Source of the DNA: Paucimonas lemoignei
GTDB taxonomy: Bacteria > Pseudomonadota > Gammaproteobacteria > Burkholderiales > Burkholderiaceae_D
DNA: 64,000 nucleotides
Assembly: GCF_004342585.1 (NCBI RefSeq)
Contig: NZ_SLZQ01000002.1
Span: 124,001-188,000 of the forward strand
Direction: 5' to 3'
Shown: positions 56,928-64,000 of the stretch, one piece after another
Numbering within the stretch: the stretch's first letter is position 1
How the letters are laid out: each line of letters begins with the position of its first letter
Notes under the pieces: model-generated
Databases searched by the model: none
Told to the model about the DNA's origin: nothing
What the model saw: the letters and a program-made list of their open reading frames with translations, nothing else
Program-made: the position numbers and the translations under genes

Positions 56928-58543
56928 TCGACGCTCCTGCCTTTCAATGCAAACAAACCTTGCGGGCGCTTCTGGATAAAGACGATGATGAAGACCAGGA
57001 TGGTGATCTTGGCGACCACCGCGCCAATCGCCGGCTCGAGGAATTTATTGATTTCACCGAGCCCGAAGGCGGCGATGATGGTGCCGGCCAACTGGCCGAC
57101 GCCGCCCAGCACCACGACCATGAAGGAATCGATGATGTAGCTCTGGCCAAGGTCGGGGCCGACATTGCCAAGCTGCGACAAGGCCACGCCACCGAGACCG
57201 GCGATGCCGGAGCCGAGCCCGAAGGTCATCATGTCGACGCGGCTGGTGGATACGCCGACGCATCCCGCCATGCGGCGGTTTTGCGTGACCGCCCGCACGA
57301 ACAGGCCGAGGCGCGTCTTGTTAAGGATCAGCCAGACTGTGGCGACGACGAACAGCGCGAAGAAAATGATGACGATGCGGTTATAAGACAGCACCAGGTT
57401 GCCCATGACGGCGACGCCGCCGGACATCCAGGAAGGATTGGCGACTTCGACGTTTTGCGCGCCGAAGATGCTGCGCACCAGTTGCATCAGCATCAGGCTG
57501 ATGCCCCAGGTAGCCAGCAGGGTTTCCAGTGGCCGGCCATAAAGCCAGCGGATCACGGTGCGCTCCAACACGATGCCGACGGCAGCCGCGACGATAAAGG
57601 CAGCCGGCAGGGCCACCAGCAGATAGGCGTCCAGCGCCTGCGGAAAATAACTGCGGAACGCCAATTGGCAGAGGTAAGTCGTATAGGCGCCGATCATCAG
57701 CAATTCGCCGTGCGCCATATTGATGATGCCCATCAGGCCGAAGGTGATCGCCAGGCCGAGCGCGGCCAGCAGCAGCACGCTGCCCAGCGACAGGCCATAG
57801 AATAGATTGCCGACGAATTCGGTGCGCGCCAGCCTGCCATCAAGCGCGCGCAGGGTGCGTGCGGCTTCCGTGCGCACGGCTTCATCCGGCTCGGCGTAAG
57901 TGCCGTCCGGGTTCTTTTCCAGCATGGCCAGCAGCGTCGGCCGCAGGCTGGCATTGCTGCTGTCGGCGAGCGATTTGACCGCAGCCAGCCGCAACGCTGT
58001 ATCTGGTGAACCGAGATTGGCGGTCGCTATCGCCTGCTGCAGGATGGCCTTGATTTCCTCATTGCTTTCCTTGGCCAGTGCCTTGTCGAGCAAAGGCGCC
58101 AGCGATGCGCTAGCGCCTTTTTGCAGGTTCAACGCGGCCGCGCGCCGTTCGTTGCGGTCTTCAGACAGGAGCTTGAGCCCGGCCAGCGCATCCTGCACCG
58201 CGCCGCGCAAGCGGTTGTTGACGGTGATGCCGTCGATACCGTCCGGCATGGCCACAGTCTTTCCCGCAGCAGGATCGTAAGCCTGCTCGCCTTCGACGAT
58301 GAATACCTTGCCATCGGCATCTGCATACAGCGCGTCGTCCTGTAGTGCATGCAATACGCGGACGGCATCCTGATGGGACAGCGCGGCGATCTTGTTGACG
58401 GCTTCGATGCGCGCATCGGGATCGTCGCCAGCCAGTGGCGCCAGCAGTGCCGGGTCCATGCCGGCGGTTGCGCTCAGCGAGTGCGCCAGCAGCCAGGCAA
58501 GTAGCAATAATTTTCTGAGTAATCCCATTGTTCGGATCTTCAT
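56924..58543 (-). CDS. urtB: urea ABC transporter permease UrtB
   Basis: LivH-type permease with the extra N-terminal domain usual for UrtB: a signal peptide (LLRKLLLLAWLLAHSLSATAG), a periplasmic helical-repeat part with HEAT-like units to about residue 245, then eight or so membrane helices. 539 residues in all. INMAHGELLMIGAYTTYL and SGIAGLGGVALSQLGNVGPDLGQ are transporter signatures. Two hairpins in the 140 nt before it separate it from urtA. Confidence 0.95.
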   Translation of the reverse strand: MKIRTMGLLRKLLLLAWLLAHSLSATAGMDPALLAPLAGDDPDARIEAVNKIAALSHQDAVRVLHALQDDALYADADGKVFIVEGEQAYDPAAGKTVAMPDGIDGITVNNRLRGAVQDALAGLKLLSEDRNERRAAALNLQKGASASLAPLLDKALAKESNEEIKAILQQAIATANLGSPDTALRLAAVKSLADSSNASLRPTLLAMLEKNPDGTYAEPDEAVRTEAARTLRALDGRLARTEFVGNLFYGLSLGSVLLLAALGLAITFGLMGIINMAHGELLMIGAYTTYLCQLAFRSYFPQALDAYLLVALPAAFIVAAAVGIVLERTVIRWLYGRPLETLLATWGISLMLMQLVRSIFGAQNVEVANPSWMSGGVAVMGNLVLSYNRIVIIFFALFVVATVWLILNKTRLGLFVRAVTQNRRMAGCVGVSTSRVDMMTFGLGSGIAGLGGVALSQLGNVGPDLGQSYIIDSFMVVVLGGVGQLAGTIIAAFGLGEINKFLEPAIGAVVAKITILVFIIVFIQKRPQGLFALKGRSVE

Positions 58544-58585
58544 GGAGGCATTCGTTCAACCGCGCCGGCAATGGCGGGCGTAAAA

Positions 58586-58625
58586 AAGCCGGGACGTGGA
58601 CGGATAAGAAACCGCGCCCCGGCTT
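58586..58625 (-). terminator. attenuator-like terminator between urtA and urtB
   Basis: Stem AAGCCGGG / CCCGGCTT with a 24-nt internal loop, followed on the minus strand by six T. Partial termination here would yield more UrtA than permease. Confidence 0.65.
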
Positions 58626-58647
58626 CACCTCTTGCATTAATCTGTTT

Positions 58648-58678
58648 CACGGTGTCCCGACTCAACCGAGACACCGTG
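58648..58678 (-). terminator. second hairpin just after urtA
   Basis: Perfect 9-bp arms CACGGTGTC / GACACCGTG beginning about 5 nt after the urtA stop. With no T-run it is better seen as an mRNA 3'-stabilising stem. Confidence 0.55.
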
Positions 58679-58683
58679 CGGAC

Positions 58684-59937
58684 TTACATCTTCTGTTTGC
58701 CTTCGTTACCAGGAATGAACGGGCTCCAGGGTTGCGCGCGGATCGGCTCCTTGGTCTTCCAGACGACGTTGAACTGGCCGTCGGACTTGATCTCGCCGAT
58801 CATCACCGGCTTGTGCAGGTGGTGATTGGTGCTGTCCATGGTCAGGGTATAGCCGGATGGCGACTTGACGGTCTGGCCGCCCATGGCGGCGATGACCTTG
58901 TCGGTATCGGTCGACTTGGCTTTTTCCACTGCCTGCTTCCACATGTGGATGCCGACATAGGTCGCTTCCATCGGATCGTTGGTCACGACCGTGTTCGCGT
59001 TCGGCAGCTTCTTGGCTGCAGCGTAGGCTTTCCACTTCTTGATGAAATCATTGTTGGCCGGGTTCTTCACCGACTGAAAGTAATTCCAGGCAGCCAGGTG
59101 GCCGACCAGCGGCTTGGTATCCACACCGCGCAATTCTTCTTCGCCGACCGAGAATGCGACCACCGGCACGTCGGTGGCTTTCAGACCGGCGTTGCCGAGT
59201 TCCTTGTAGAAGGGCACATTGGAGTCGCCGTTGATGGTGGAGACCACGGCGGTCTTGCCGCCGGCAGCGAATTTCTTGATGTTGGCAACGATGGTCTGGT
59301 AGTCGGAATGGCCGAACGGTGTGTAGACTTCATCGATATCCTTGTCGGCCACGCCTTTCGATTTCAGGAAGGCGCGCAGGATCTTGTTGGTGGTGCGGGG
59401 ATAGACATAGTCGGTGCCCAGCAGGACGAAGCGCTTGGCGCCGCCGCCATCCTTGGACATCAGGTATTCGACCGCGGGAATGGCTTGCTGATTGGGCGCG
59501 GCGCCGGTGTAGAACACATTCTTTTCCAATTCCTCGCCTTCATACTGCACCGGGTAGAACAGCAGGCTGTTCAATTCCTTAAAGACCGGCAGCACCGATT
59601 TGCGCGACACCGATGTCCAGCAACCAAATACGACCGCCACCTTGTCTTGTGAAATCAGCTGCCGCGCTTTCTCGGCAAACAGCGGCCAGTTGGACGCCGG
59701 ATCGACGATGACAGGCTCGAGCTTCTTGCCCATCACGCCGCCCTTGGCATTGATCTCTTCGATCGTCATCAGCGCCACGTCTTTCAGCGAGGTCTCGGAG
59801 ATCGCCATCGTGCCCGACAAGGAATGGAGGATGCCGACCTTGATGGTGTCGGCGGCGATTGCCTGCGGCAGCCAGCCGGCAGCGGCTAGTGCCATGGCGC
59901 CTATTGCGGTTGCTTTTAATACGGTGCGACGAGTCAT
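58684..59937 (-). CDS. urtA: urea ABC transporter substrate-binding protein UrtA
   Basis: Periplasmic urea-binding protein of 417 residues. A Tat-like N-terminus (MTRRTVLKATAIGAMALAAAG, ending AIAAD) exports it. The mature type I binding fold has KVGILHSLSGTMAISETSLKD, FGCWTSVSRKSVLPVF, LFYPVQYEGEE and FVLLGTDYVYPRTTN, which separate UrtA from amino-acid-binding LivJ. ATG 59937 has AGGAG 7 nt upstream. It is the first and probably most expressed gene of the operon. Confidence 0.96.
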   Translation of the reverse strand: MTRRTVLKATAIGAMALAAAGWLPQAIAADTIKVGILHSLSGTMAISETSLKDVALMTIEEINAKGGVMGKKLEPVIVDPASNWPLFAEKARQLISQDKVAVVFGCWTSVSRKSVLPVFKELNSLLFYPVQYEGEELEKNVFYTGAAPNQQAIPAVEYLMSKDGGGAKRFVLLGTDYVYPRTTNKILRAFLKSKGVADKDIDEVYTPFGHSDYQTIVANIKKFAAGGKTAVVSTINGDSNVPFYKELGNAGLKATDVPVVAFSVGEEELRGVDTKPLVGHLAAWNYFQSVKNPANNDFIKKWKAYAAAKKLPNANTVVTNDPMEATYVGIHMWKQAVEKAKSTDTDKVIAAMGGQTVKSPSGYTLTMDSTNHHLHKPVMIGEIKSDGQFNVVWKTKEPIRAQPWSPFIPGNEGKQKM

Positions 59938-60006
59938 GCGCTTCTCCTGGAGGTGTGAACAATAGGGGGGAAACAGTAGGGGGAACCGAGTTGCGGAATC
60001 GAAATG

Positions 60007-60023
60007 AGCATAAGTTATGCCAG
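60007..60023 (-). promoter_or_regulatory. sigma-54 promoter candidate for urtABCDE-ureDABCEFG
   Basis: The minus strand reads CTGGCATAACTTATGCT, with GG and GC separated by exactly 10 nt as in the -24/-12 consensus. The expected start is about 60 nt before the urtA ATG. Confidence 0.65.
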
Positions 60024-60114
60024 AGCTGAAAATGGTCCAAGATCGCGCATGCGGTGCAAATTGCATTCAGAGAGTGCGGATCGCGAAGATTTTGGTGCGC
60101 AGATTGTTTTCTGT

Positions 60115-60131
60115 TGCGCCAACGTGGTGCG
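60115..60131. promoter_or_regulatory. NtrC-type enhancer site
   Basis: TGCGCCAACGTGGTGCG matches TGCACCA-N3-TGGTGCA at 12 of 14 fixed positions. It is about 90 nt upstream of the urtA sigma-54 box and about 63 nt upstream of the hupE one. Half-sites TGGTGCG (60093) and GGTGCA (60053) lie nearby. Confidence 0.6.
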
Positions 60132-60193
60132 TACTGCCTTCAGTGCGTCGCTACTGTGACCTGCGTGCACAGCCATGAGCACATGCAGCGGGA

Positions 60194-60210
60194 TTGGCCC
60201 GATATTCGCT
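60194..60210 (+). promoter_or_regulatory. sigma-54 promoter candidate for hupE
   Basis: TTGGCCCGATATTCGCT fits the YTGGCACGrNNNTTGCW consensus with two mismatches and the exact GG-N10-GC spacing. The predicted start is about 60 nt before the hupE ATG. Confidence 0.68.
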
Positions 60211-60283
60211 TTATGAAAACGAAGCAATGACCAGCGGTCATTACCAACAGGGACAATCACACCATATATATAAAGGAGTACCG

Positions 60284-60871
60284 ATGTCAGTCCACTTCAC
60301 GCGTGCCGTCGTCTTACTTGCTACGCTTGTCTTCTCCGGCGCGGCGCTGGCCCATCCGGGGCACGCCCATGACGCTCATGGCGCAGTAGCCGGCATGCTG
60401 CATCCGTTGATGGGGCTGGACCATTTGCTTGCCATGCTGGCGATCGGCATCTGGGCAGCGCGGCTGGGTGGTCATGCGCGGTGGCTGGTGCCAGGCAGTT
60501 TCGTGGCCTGCATGCTGGTGGCCGCCGGTCTGGCGATGGCTGGGATCGATTTGCCGATGATGGAAACGGGTATCGCGTTATCGGTGCTGCTGTCAGGCTT
60601 GTTGCTGGCGTTGTCGGTGAAAGTCAGTCCTGTGGCAGGCATGATCGTGGTGGCGTGCTTCGCTTTCTTTCATGGTTACGCCCATGGCGTGGAAATGCCG
60701 GTCATGGCATCGCCGTGGTTGTACGCAGGCGGCTTCACGCTGACGACAGCAGTCCTGCATGGCATGGGTGTGTTGACCGGCACCGCGCTGAGCAGGCGTC
60801 GCTGGACCTTGCCGGCCGTAGGGACAGCGATCGCTGCCTGTGGCGGCTGGATGCTGACTGCATTGGCGTAG
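60284..60871 (+). CDS. hupE: HupE/UreJ family protein
   Basis: 195 residues. A signal peptide ends near GAALA, followed by an exposed His cluster HPGHAHDAHG and six membrane helices; HPLMGLDHLLAMLAIGIWAA and AFFHGYAHGVEMP are the family motifs. HupE/UreJ proteins are regarded as nickel (or cobalt) permeases that serve hydrogenase or urease; beside a urease operon, nickel supply is the natural role. AAAGGAG before ATG 60284 fixes the start. Confidence 0.9.
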   Translation: MSVHFTRAVVLLATLVFSGAALAHPGHAHDAHGAVAGMLHPLMGLDHLLAMLAIGIWAARLGGHARWLVPGSFVACMLVAAGLAMAGIDLPMMETGIALSVLLSGLLLALSVKVSPVAGMIVVACFAFFHGYAHGVEMPVMASPWLYAGGFTLTTAVLHGMGVLTGTALSRRRWTLPAVGTAIAACGGWMLTALA

Positions 60872-61043
60872 CTGTTCCGAGAGCAAGCGCCGGGCAAGAG
60901 TTGGCGCGTTTGTGACATATCAAGCGGCCGTACACTGCATCCGCTGGCAGCCGTCTGCCGGCATTCCCCTCTTGTACAATGCGGCGATGAGTTTCCGTGG
61001 CGGATTGCGCGGATGCCGGCCAATGTCTGTACAGGAGTGGATG

Positions 61044-62114
61044 ATGAGCGATGCACGCACCCGTAGCGCCGAATTTTGCCGGCGCTTTCAGCTTGATTTG
61101 CCGATCTTATTGGCGCCGATGGCTGGCGCCTGTCCTCCAGCCTTATCGATCGCCGTGGCCAAGGCCGGCGGCGCCGGGGCTTGCGGCGCACTGCTGATGC
61201 AGCCGCATGAAATTGCCGCGTGGGCCGACGCCGTTCGTGCGCAGACCGAGCGACCTTTCCAGATCAATCTGTGGATTCCCGATCCTGCACCTGAGCGCGA
61301 TGCGGCGCATGAGTCGCAGGTGCGCGATTTTCTCGGCAAGTGGGGGCCACCCGTGCCGCCCGCAGCGGGCGATGCCGCGCCGCTGGACTTCGCTGCGCAA
61401 TCCGAGGCCATGCTGGCCGCGCGTCCGGCATTCGTGTCGTCCATCATGGGTTTATATTCACCGGAATTCGTCGAGCGCTTGAAAGCCGCCGGCATCGCCT
61501 GGTTCGCCACCGCCACCACGGTGGCCGAGGCCAAGGCGGCGGCAAGCGCCGGCGCCGATGTGATCGTGGCGCAGGGCATGGAAGCCGGCGGCCATCGCGG
61601 CTGCTTCGATGCGTCGCGCGCCGAGACGAGTCTGTCAGGTTTATTCGCCTTGCTGCCGGCGATCATCGATGCCGTGCAGGTGCCGGTGGTTGCCACCGGC
61701 GGCATTGCCGATGCGCGCGGCATTGCGGCAGCGCTGACGCTGGGGGCTTCTGCCGTGCAGATCGGCACCGGGTTCTTGCGTTGCCCGGAAGCCGGGATTC
61801 ATTCCGCCTGGGCTGAAGGCATCGCCGAGGCCACGCCGGAGAAAACCATGCTCACGCGCGCCTTCAGCGGTCGCGCCGGCCGCAGCCTGGCGACGGAATA
61901 TGCCATCGCCGCTGCTGCGCCGGGCGCACCGGCTCCGGCTCCCTACCCGGTGCAGCGCGGCTTGACCGCAACCATGCGCAAGCATGCGCTGGAAACCGGC
62001 GACCTGCAAAGGATGCAGGCCTGGGCCGGGCAGGCAGCGGCACTCGCGCGGGCGGAACCGGCGGAAGAATTGACGCGCGCGCTTTGGCAAGACGCGCAGC
62101 GGCTGCTTCCCTAG
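61044..62114 (+). CDS. nitronate monooxygenase (2-nitropropane dioxygenase family)
   Basis: An FMN-dependent TIM-barrel enzyme that oxidises alkyl nitronates and propionate-3-nitronate. 356 residues from MSDARTR. The FMN-binding parts are LPILLAPMAGACPPALSIAVAKAGG, VIVAQGMEAGGHRG (with the catalytic His), and VPVVATGGIADARGIAAALTLGASAVQIGTGFL. AGGAG 6 nt upstream supports ATG 61044; in-frame ATGs at 61041, 61023 and 60912 exist. No operon partner. Confidence 0.88.
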   Translation: MSDARTRSAEFCRRFQLDLPILLAPMAGACPPALSIAVAKAGGAGACGALLMQPHEIAAWADAVRAQTERPFQINLWIPDPAPERDAAHESQVRDFLGKWGPPVPPAAGDAAPLDFAAQSEAMLAARPAFVSSIMGLYSPEFVERLKAAGIAWFATATTVAEAKAAASAGADVIVAQGMEAGGHRGCFDASRAETSLSGLFALLPAIIDAVQVPVVATGGIADARGIAAALTLGASAVQIGTGFLRCPEAGIHSAWAEGIAEATPEKTMLTRAFSGRAGRSLATEYAIAAAAPGAPAPAPYPVQRGLTATMRKHALETGDLQRMQAWAGQAAALARAEPAEELTRALWQDAQRLLP

Positions 62115-62130
62115 TCTTACCTAACTCGGA

Positions 62131-62952
62131 TTACCCGAATGCGTAGGCATCCATGGCCAGGATGCCGTACTCATTGCTGCTGTGAAGCCGCTCGACCTTG
62201 GCGCCGGCGCCGCCCGCACCCATCGCCGCATACAGCGGCATGAGATGCTCATCGGTGGGATGATTGCGCGTCGCGTAAGGCGCTTGCTGGCGGTAGTCGA
62301 GCAAGGCATCCCTGTCACCGTTTTGCAACTTCTCGGCCATCCAGTCACTGAACTTCGTGACCCATTCCTGCGCCGGCTCGTCGATCTCCTGCCCGCGGAA
62401 TTCGTACAGGTTATGCGTCAGCGAGCCTGAGCCAATCACCAGCACGCCCTGATCGCGCAGTGGGGCCAGCGCCCACCCCAGGCGCTCGTGCTGAGCGGCA
62501 GTGGCGCCGCGTATCACCGAGACCTGCAAGGTCGGAATGTCGGCTGCCGGATACATCAGGTACAGCGGTACCCAGGCGCCATGATCGAGGCCGCGCGTGG
62601 TGCTGCGGCTGACGGCAAATCCCGCTTCTTCCAGCAAGGCCGCAGCGTGTTCGCCGACTTGCGGCGCGCCCGGCGCCGGATACTGAATGTCAAACAAGGT
62701 TCGCGGAAAGCCGCCGAAGTCATGAATGGTGGCCGGCTGCTGGGCCAGGCTGACTGCCGCGCCGCCGATCGATTCCCAGTGCGCGGACACGACCACGATG
62801 GCGGCAGGCCGCGGCAGGGATTTGCCGAGTTCCTGCAGGAATTTGTGCGCCGGGCTGTCGACCAGGGCGAGCATCGGCGAGCCATGCGAGATGAACAATG
62901 CCGGCAAGCGGCTTGGCGTGCCACTCGATGTGAAAGTCGATACTTGGGACAT
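62131..62952 (-). CDS. class III extradiol ring-cleavage dioxygenase, DODA/YgiD type
   Basis: 273 residues with the zinc- or iron-binding residues of the LigB fold: His in LFISHGSPM, His in VVSAHWES, His in TIHDFGGFP, and LDHGAWVPLYLMYP. E. coli YgiD opens L-DOPA (4,5-extradiol). The native substrate here is unknown. ATG 62952 has AGGAG 6 nt upstream. A LysR gene is divergent 153 nt away and likely controls it. Confidence 0.9.
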   Translation of the reverse strand: MSQVSTFTSSGTPSRLPALFISHGSPMLALVDSPAHKFLQELGKSLPRPAAIVVVSAHWESIGGAAVSLAQQPATIHDFGGFPRTLFDIQYPAPGAPQVGEHAAALLEEAGFAVSRSTTRGLDHGAWVPLYLMYPAADIPTLQVSVIRGATAAQHERLGWALAPLRDQGVLVIGSGSLTHNLYEFRGQEIDEPAQEWVTKFSDWMAEKLQNGDRDALLDYRQQAPYATRNHPTDEHLMPLYAAMGAGGAGAKVERLHSSNEYGILAMDAYAFG

Positions 62953-63105
62953 GGCGATCTCCTGATGGGTCATTCAAGTTTAGGCGATGGACGGGAATCC
63001 GCATTGCATGACCCACGTCGCATCAGCGTATGCATCCACTATAACCGTATTGAATTTCAGGATAAATATGGATTAGTATGACTTTTTGTTTCGATGATTG
63101 AGACA

Positions 63106-64000
63106 ATGGATAAATTCCAGGAAATGCAGTCGTTTGTCGCAGTGGTCAATGCCGGCAGCTTCGTCAAGGCAGCTGACGCGCTCGATACCTCTAAGGCGGC
63201 GGTGTCGCGCCATGTGGCCGAGCTGGAGCAGCGCATCGGCGCCCGCTTGTTGAACCGCACTACGCGCAAGCTGTCGCTGACCGATGATGGCCAGGCGTTT
63301 TATGAACGATGCGTGGAAATTCTCGAAGCCTTGGATGATGCGGAAGCCGACCTGAGCGCGCGCAGCGGCGAGGCAAGCGGGCGGCTGCGTGTCAGCGCGC
63401 CGGTTACATTCGGTATCCGCTATCTCGCGCCTCTGTGGGGGAAATTCCTCGCGCAGCATCCGCGCGTGACGCTGGATATCGCTTTGTCGGACCGTACCGT
63501 CGATCTGGTGGAGGAAGGCTACGACATGGCGATTCGCATCGCCACCACGCCGCATCCTTCTCTGATCGGCCGCAAGCTGGCGGTCAGCCGCGCGGTCTTG
63601 TGCGCGTCGCCCGCCTATCTGAAAAAACATGGCGAACCGCGCCATCCGCATGAACTGAGCGGGCATGACGTGATTTCCTATTCCTACTGGTCTGCGGGTA
63701 ACGAATGGCCATTCGACGGGCCGCAAGGTCCGGTGAAGGTGACCGTGCGCTCGCGCCTGTATGCCAACAGCGGCGATACCTGCCGCGCGGCGGCGCTGGA
63801 GCACCAGGGCATCATCCTGCAGCCGGACTTTCTGGTATGGGAAGATTTGCGCACCGGGCGCTTGAAGGAATTGATGCCGCAATACCGCTCGGCGGAACTG
63901 GGCATTTACGTGGTGTACGCGTCAAGAAAGCAATTGCCGCTGAAGCTGCGCTACCTGATCGATTTTCTGGCGGCGTCGTTTCGCCAGCCGGCCTGGCTTA
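63106..64000 (+). CDS. LysR-type transcriptional regulator (3' end cut by window)
   Basis: 298 residues are visible with no stop, so only the last few are missing from a normal ~300-residue protein. The winged helix-turn-helix (1-60) has FVAVVNAGSFVKAADALDTS and KAAVSRHVAELEQRIGARLL, and the effector domain starts at GRLRVSAPVTFGIRYLAPLW. The closest type is the CrgA/DsdC-like group with a divergently encoded target, here the DODA dioxygenase. ATG 63106 is preferred; MIET at 63094 is also in frame. Confidence 0.92.
   Translation, partial: MDKFQEMQSFVAVVNAGSFVKAADALDTSKAAVSRHVAELEQRIGARLLNRTTRKLSLTDDGQAFYERCVEILEALDDAEADLSARSGEASGRLRVSAPVTFGIRYLAPLWGKFLAQHPRVTLDIALSDRTVDLVEEGYDMAIRIATTPHPSLIGRKLAVSRAVLCASPAYLKKHGEPRHPHELSGHDVISYSYWSAGNEWPFDGPQGPVKVTVRSRLYANSGDTCRAAALEHQGIILQPDFLVWEDLRTGRLKELMPQYRSAELGIYVVYASRKQLPLKLRYLIDFLAASFRQPAWL

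Overview
This 64 kb window looks like chromosome of a betaproteobacterium, most likely Burkholderiales and probably an Oxalobacteraceae member (Herminiimonas/Herbaspirillum/Collimonas type). Reasons: most genes are G+C-rich housekeeping genes; yebC-purD-hemF-rsfS-rlmH-maf-rng is arranged as in Burkholderiales; a DUF3460 protein is present; and a urea ABC transporter is fused in one operon to urease genes. I saw no transposase, integrase, rRNA operon or CRISPR array. Genus is inference only.

Layout. (1) 1-2521 is a visibly A+T-richer accessory segment with three co-directional genes: the C-terminal part of a MazG-like nucleotide pyrophosphohydrolase, a thymidylate-synthase-like protein, and a uracil-DNA glycosylase fused to a SocA/Panacea-like domain. 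It stops at a tRNA with anticodon CAT, a classic island edge. This is the best candidate here for an undescribed system (nucleotide-pool or uracil-DNA based defence, or base modification). (2) 2.9-10 kb: an EptA/MCR-type lipid A phosphoethanolamine transferase, an MFS exporter, a FUSC membrane protein, RhlE helicase and GluQ. (3) 10-24.5 kb: surface polysaccharide genes: dTDP-rhamnose operon rfbBDAC, manC, three glycan assembly proteins (two glycosyltransferases and an O-antigen ligase) and MsbA, interrupted by trhO and dnaE. (4) 24.5-25.8 kb: a divergent pair of Hsp20 chaperones with a good sigma-32 promoter between them. (5) 25.9-32.5 kb: DUF3460 gene, then the minus-strand run yebC-purD-hemF-rsfS-rlmH-maf-rng, in which nadD is missing and RsfS carries a histone-H1-like tail. 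(6) 32.7-40 kb: EamA transporter, quinone oxidoreductase, lipoproteins, PepN, Fbp and tRNA-Thr(CGT). (7) 40-49 kb: small and accessory genes (hemerythrin, a decayed esterase, SRPBCC, FMN reductase, soluble Ser/Thr kinase, ProQ, Bcr/CflA, LLM oxidoreductase, MgtC, several tiny proteins). (8) 49-60.9 kb: the nitrogen block urtABCDE-ureDABCEFG on the minus strand with divergent hupE on the plus strand. (9) 61-64 kb: nitronate monooxygenase, a DODA-type dioxygenase and a divergent LysR regulator cut by the window end.

How the parts work together. The Urt transporter imports urea and the Ure proteins build and run the nickel urease; HupE/UreJ probably supplies nickel. The intergenic space between urtA and hupE carries two back-to-back sigma-54-type promoters with one NtrC-type palindrome between them, which predicts joint induction under nitrogen limitation. 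The rfb, manC, glycosyltransferase, ligase and msbA genes make activated sugars, assemble and export lipopolysaccharide, and eptA would modify its lipid A.
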